This document shows, piece by piece, positions 29,146 to 30,663 of a DNA stretch of 30,663 nucleotides; positions within the stretch are counted from its first letter, which is position 1; each line of letters opens with the position of its first letter. This stretch comes from CAIKZY01 sp044374195 (GTDB lineage Bacteria; Actinomycetota; Actinomycetes; S36-B12): contig JBILOY010000023.1 of assembly GCA_044374195.1 (NCBI GenBank), positions 1 to 30,663 of the forward strand. Direction: 5' to 3'. Below the pieces are notes generated by a model. That model made no database searches and had not been told where the DNA came from. It saw only the letters and a list, made by a program, of their open reading frames with translations. Both the position numbers and the translations under genes were made by a program.

Positions 29146-30582
29146 GTGACCATAGTCCGCAATTTCGTCAATGGCCGCAGCGTGGATGCCGCGAGCGGCC
29201 AGACAAGTGACCTCGTGGACCCCACCACCGGCCAGGTGTTTGCCACCGCGCCGATCTCCGGTCCCGCCGATGTTGACGCGGCCTATGCGGCAGCCTCGGC
29301 CGCTTTCGAGACCTGGGGCGACACCACCCCGGCAGAGCGGCAGCTTGCTCTGCTCAAGATCGCCGATGCCATGGAGACTCATGGAGCCGAGCTCATCGCC
29401 CTAGAGTGCGAGAACACCGGCAAGCCCATCTCGGTGACCATGGCCGAAGAACTGCCGCCGATGATCGACCAGTTGCGCTTCTTCGCCGGCGCCGCGCGGA
29501 TCCTTGAGGGGAAGTCCGCAGGGGAGTACATGAAGGGGTTCACGTCGATGATCCGGCGCGAACCCATCGGTGTCATCGGCCAGGTCACCCCGTGGAATTA
29601 CCCGCTAGCCATGGCGATCTGGAAGATCGGCCCGGCGATAGCAGCGGGCAATACCGTCGTGCTCAAGCCGAGTGACACAACCCCGGTGGCAACCATTCGT
29701 CTGGCCGAGATCATCGGCGACTCCGGCGCGCTACCCGATGGCGTGCTCAACGTGATCTGTGGAGATCGGTCGACCGGCAAGCTCGTGGTCGAGAATCCGA
29801 TTCCGCAGATGGTGGCCATCACCGGCTCCGTGCGTGCCGGCATGGAGGTCGCCGAATCTGCCTCCCGAGATCTCAAGCGTGTGCACCTCGAGCTCGGTGG
29901 CAAGGCCCCGATCGTCATCTTTGAGGATGCTGACGTCGCAGCTGCCGCCGAATGGCTGGCCTTTGCCGGGTACTTCAACGCTGGTCAGGACTGCACGGCA
30001 GCCACCCGACTACTCGTCGCGGCACCGATCTACGACGACTTCGTCGCCGCGCTCGCTGAGCAGGCGCGCAAGACCTCCACGACGCTGATCGGTGGACCGA
30101 GCGGAGACGGCTTCATGCCGCCGGTCAACAATGTCAACCAGATGGAGCGCGTGCTCGGCTTCCTCGAGCGCACGCCGTCCCACGCCGAGATCGTGGCCGG
30201 CGGCAAGCGCCAGGGAACGACCGGCTTTTTCATCGAGCCGACCGTCGTCGCTCATCTGCGCCAGGACGACGAGATGATCCAGGACGAAGTCTTCGGTCCG
30301 GTCATGACGGTGCAGAAGTTCACTGATGAGGCAGAAGCGCTGCGCTGGGCGAATGGCGTGCGCTACGGCCTCGCTTCCTCTGTGTGGACCAAGGATTTCG
30401 GTCGAGCCATGCGCATGGCCAAGCGGCTTGATTTCGGCGTGGTCTGGATCAACTCCCACATCCCGTTCGTGGCCGAGATGCCCCACGGTGGCTTCAAGCA
30501 CTCGGGCTACGGCAAGGATCTGTCGATGTATGGCTTCGAGGACTACACGCGCATCAAGCACGTGATGGCATCACTCGACTAG
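29146..30582 (+). CDS. Aldehyde dehydrogenase, gamma-aminobutyraldehyde dehydrogenase type
   Basis: 478 residues, full length. PWNYPLAMAIWKIGPAIAAG (149-168) and GSVRAGMEV (227-235) form the NAD-binding site. E249 in HLELGGKAP is the general base, and C283 in FNAGQDCTAATR is the catalytic nucleophile. The sequence resembles bacterial 4-aminobutyraldehyde dehydrogenases (PatD/PuuC side of the family); related enzymes also accept 5-aminopentanal or dicarboxylic semialdehydes. It lies divergent from the lrp-aminotransferase operon and probably completes amine or omega-amino acid breakdown. GTG 29146 is chosen with TTGGAG five bases upstream. Confidence 0.93.
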   Translation: MTIVRNFVNGRSVDAASGQTSDLVDPTTGQVFATAPISGPADVDAAYAAASAAFETWGDTTPAERQLALLKIADAMETHGAELIALECENTGKPISVTMAEELPPMIDQLRFFAGAARILEGKSAGEYMKGFTSMIRREPIGVIGQVTPWNYPLAMAIWKIGPAIAAGNTVVLKPSDTTPVATIRLAEIIGDSGALPDGVLNVICGDRSTGKLVVENPIPQMVAITGSVRAGMEVAESASRDLKRVHLELGGKAPIVIFEDADVAAAAEWLAFAGYFNAGQDCTAATRLLVAAPIYDDFVAALAEQARKTSTTLIGGPSGDGFMPPVNNVNQMERVLGFLERTPSHAEIVAGGKRQGTTGFFIEPTVVAHLRQDDEMIQDEVFGPVMTVQKFTDEAEALRWANGVRYGLASSVWTKDFGRAMRMAKRLDFGVVWINSHIPFVAEMPHGGFKHSGYGKDLSMYGFEDYTRIKHVMASLD

Positions 30583-30590
30583 TGCACTGA

Positions 30591-30606
30591 TCCGAGCGAT
30601 CTCGGA
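30591..30606 (+). terminator. Possible terminator hairpin after the aldehyde dehydrogenase
   Basis: TCCGAG pairs with CTCGGA around CGAT, a perfect six-base stem starting eight bases after the stop codon. No T-run follows, so it would be a weak or factor-assisted terminator. The sequence beyond is of doubtful quality. Confidence 0.35.
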
Positions 30607-30663
30607 CATGCAGAAGGGGGCGGGGGGGGGTTGCACCCGGGCCCGCGGGTTTGGTGTAGTTTG
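30607..30663. other. Low-complexity contig end
   Basis: A G-run broken by one C (30616-30630) is followed by CCCGGGCCCGCGGG and T/G-rich bases to the end. Nothing coding is visible. This composition differs from the rest of the window and looks like a sequencing or assembly artefact at a contig edge. Confidence 0.5.

Overview
The window looks like chromosomal DNA from a high-GC actinobacterium. Several things point that way: GTG starts mixed with ATG, many ATGA and TGATG gene overlaps, an RlmN C-terminus of actinobacterial type at the left edge, and an aminotransferase / Lrp regulator / aldehyde dehydrogenase block like the polyamine and GABA loci of Streptomyces relatives. I cannot name the species. 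The right edge ends in a G-run that looks like a poor contig end. No gap between genes is longer than 300 bases; the longest (10646-10837 and 28992-29145) are divergent promoter regions. I saw no tRNA, rRNA, CRISPR array or insertion sequence.

Layout. 2-693: tail of rlmN and a small potassium channel. 755-2518: a DAO-family FAD amine oxidase and a cupin. 2564-4338: a class III CoA-transferase overlapping a GntR/FCD regulator. 4360-4956 (minus): BioY biotin transporter. 5022-10645 (minus): PucR-type regulator followed by a hydantoinase/oxoprolinase A and B pair. 10838-25170 (plus): one tightly packed run of 15 genes, with a 17-codon ORF between two of them. It holds a second hydA/hydB pair, a branched-chain-amino-acid-type ABC importer (binding lipoprotein, two ATPases, two permeases), a GNAT acetyltransferase, a LamB/YcsF protein (PxpA), a biotin carrier protein, a biotin carboxylase, the two carboxyltransferase-type proteins PxpB and PxpC, a Rid-family protein and a cupin. 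25270-26445: glutaryl-CoA dehydrogenase. 26450-28991 (minus): PNPOx-like flavoprotein, class III aminotransferase, Lrp regulator. 29146-30582: aminobutyraldehyde-type aldehyde dehydrogenase.

How it may work together (inference). The centre looks like an uptake and ring-opening system for a lactam, cyclic imide or similar amide. It has an importer, two ATP-dependent HydAB enzymes, and a complete biotin-dependent enzyme whose four parts (carboxylase, carrier, and the two halves of a urea-carboxylase-like carboxyltransferase) are separate proteins next to a LamB homologue. BioY could supply the biotin. The flanks hold every enzyme needed to take an omega-amino acid such as 5-aminovalerate to glutarate and on to crotonyl-CoA: aminotransferase, semialdehyde dehydrogenase, CoA-transferase and glutaryl-CoA dehydrogenase. 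The two glutarate genes lie about 22 kb apart on either side of the central block, yet they share the 12-base palindrome ATTGGATCCAAT (two exact copies before gcdH, one copy with a single mismatch on the -10 box of the CoA-transferase). The GntR regulator encoded beside the CoA-transferase is the natural candidate to bind all three.
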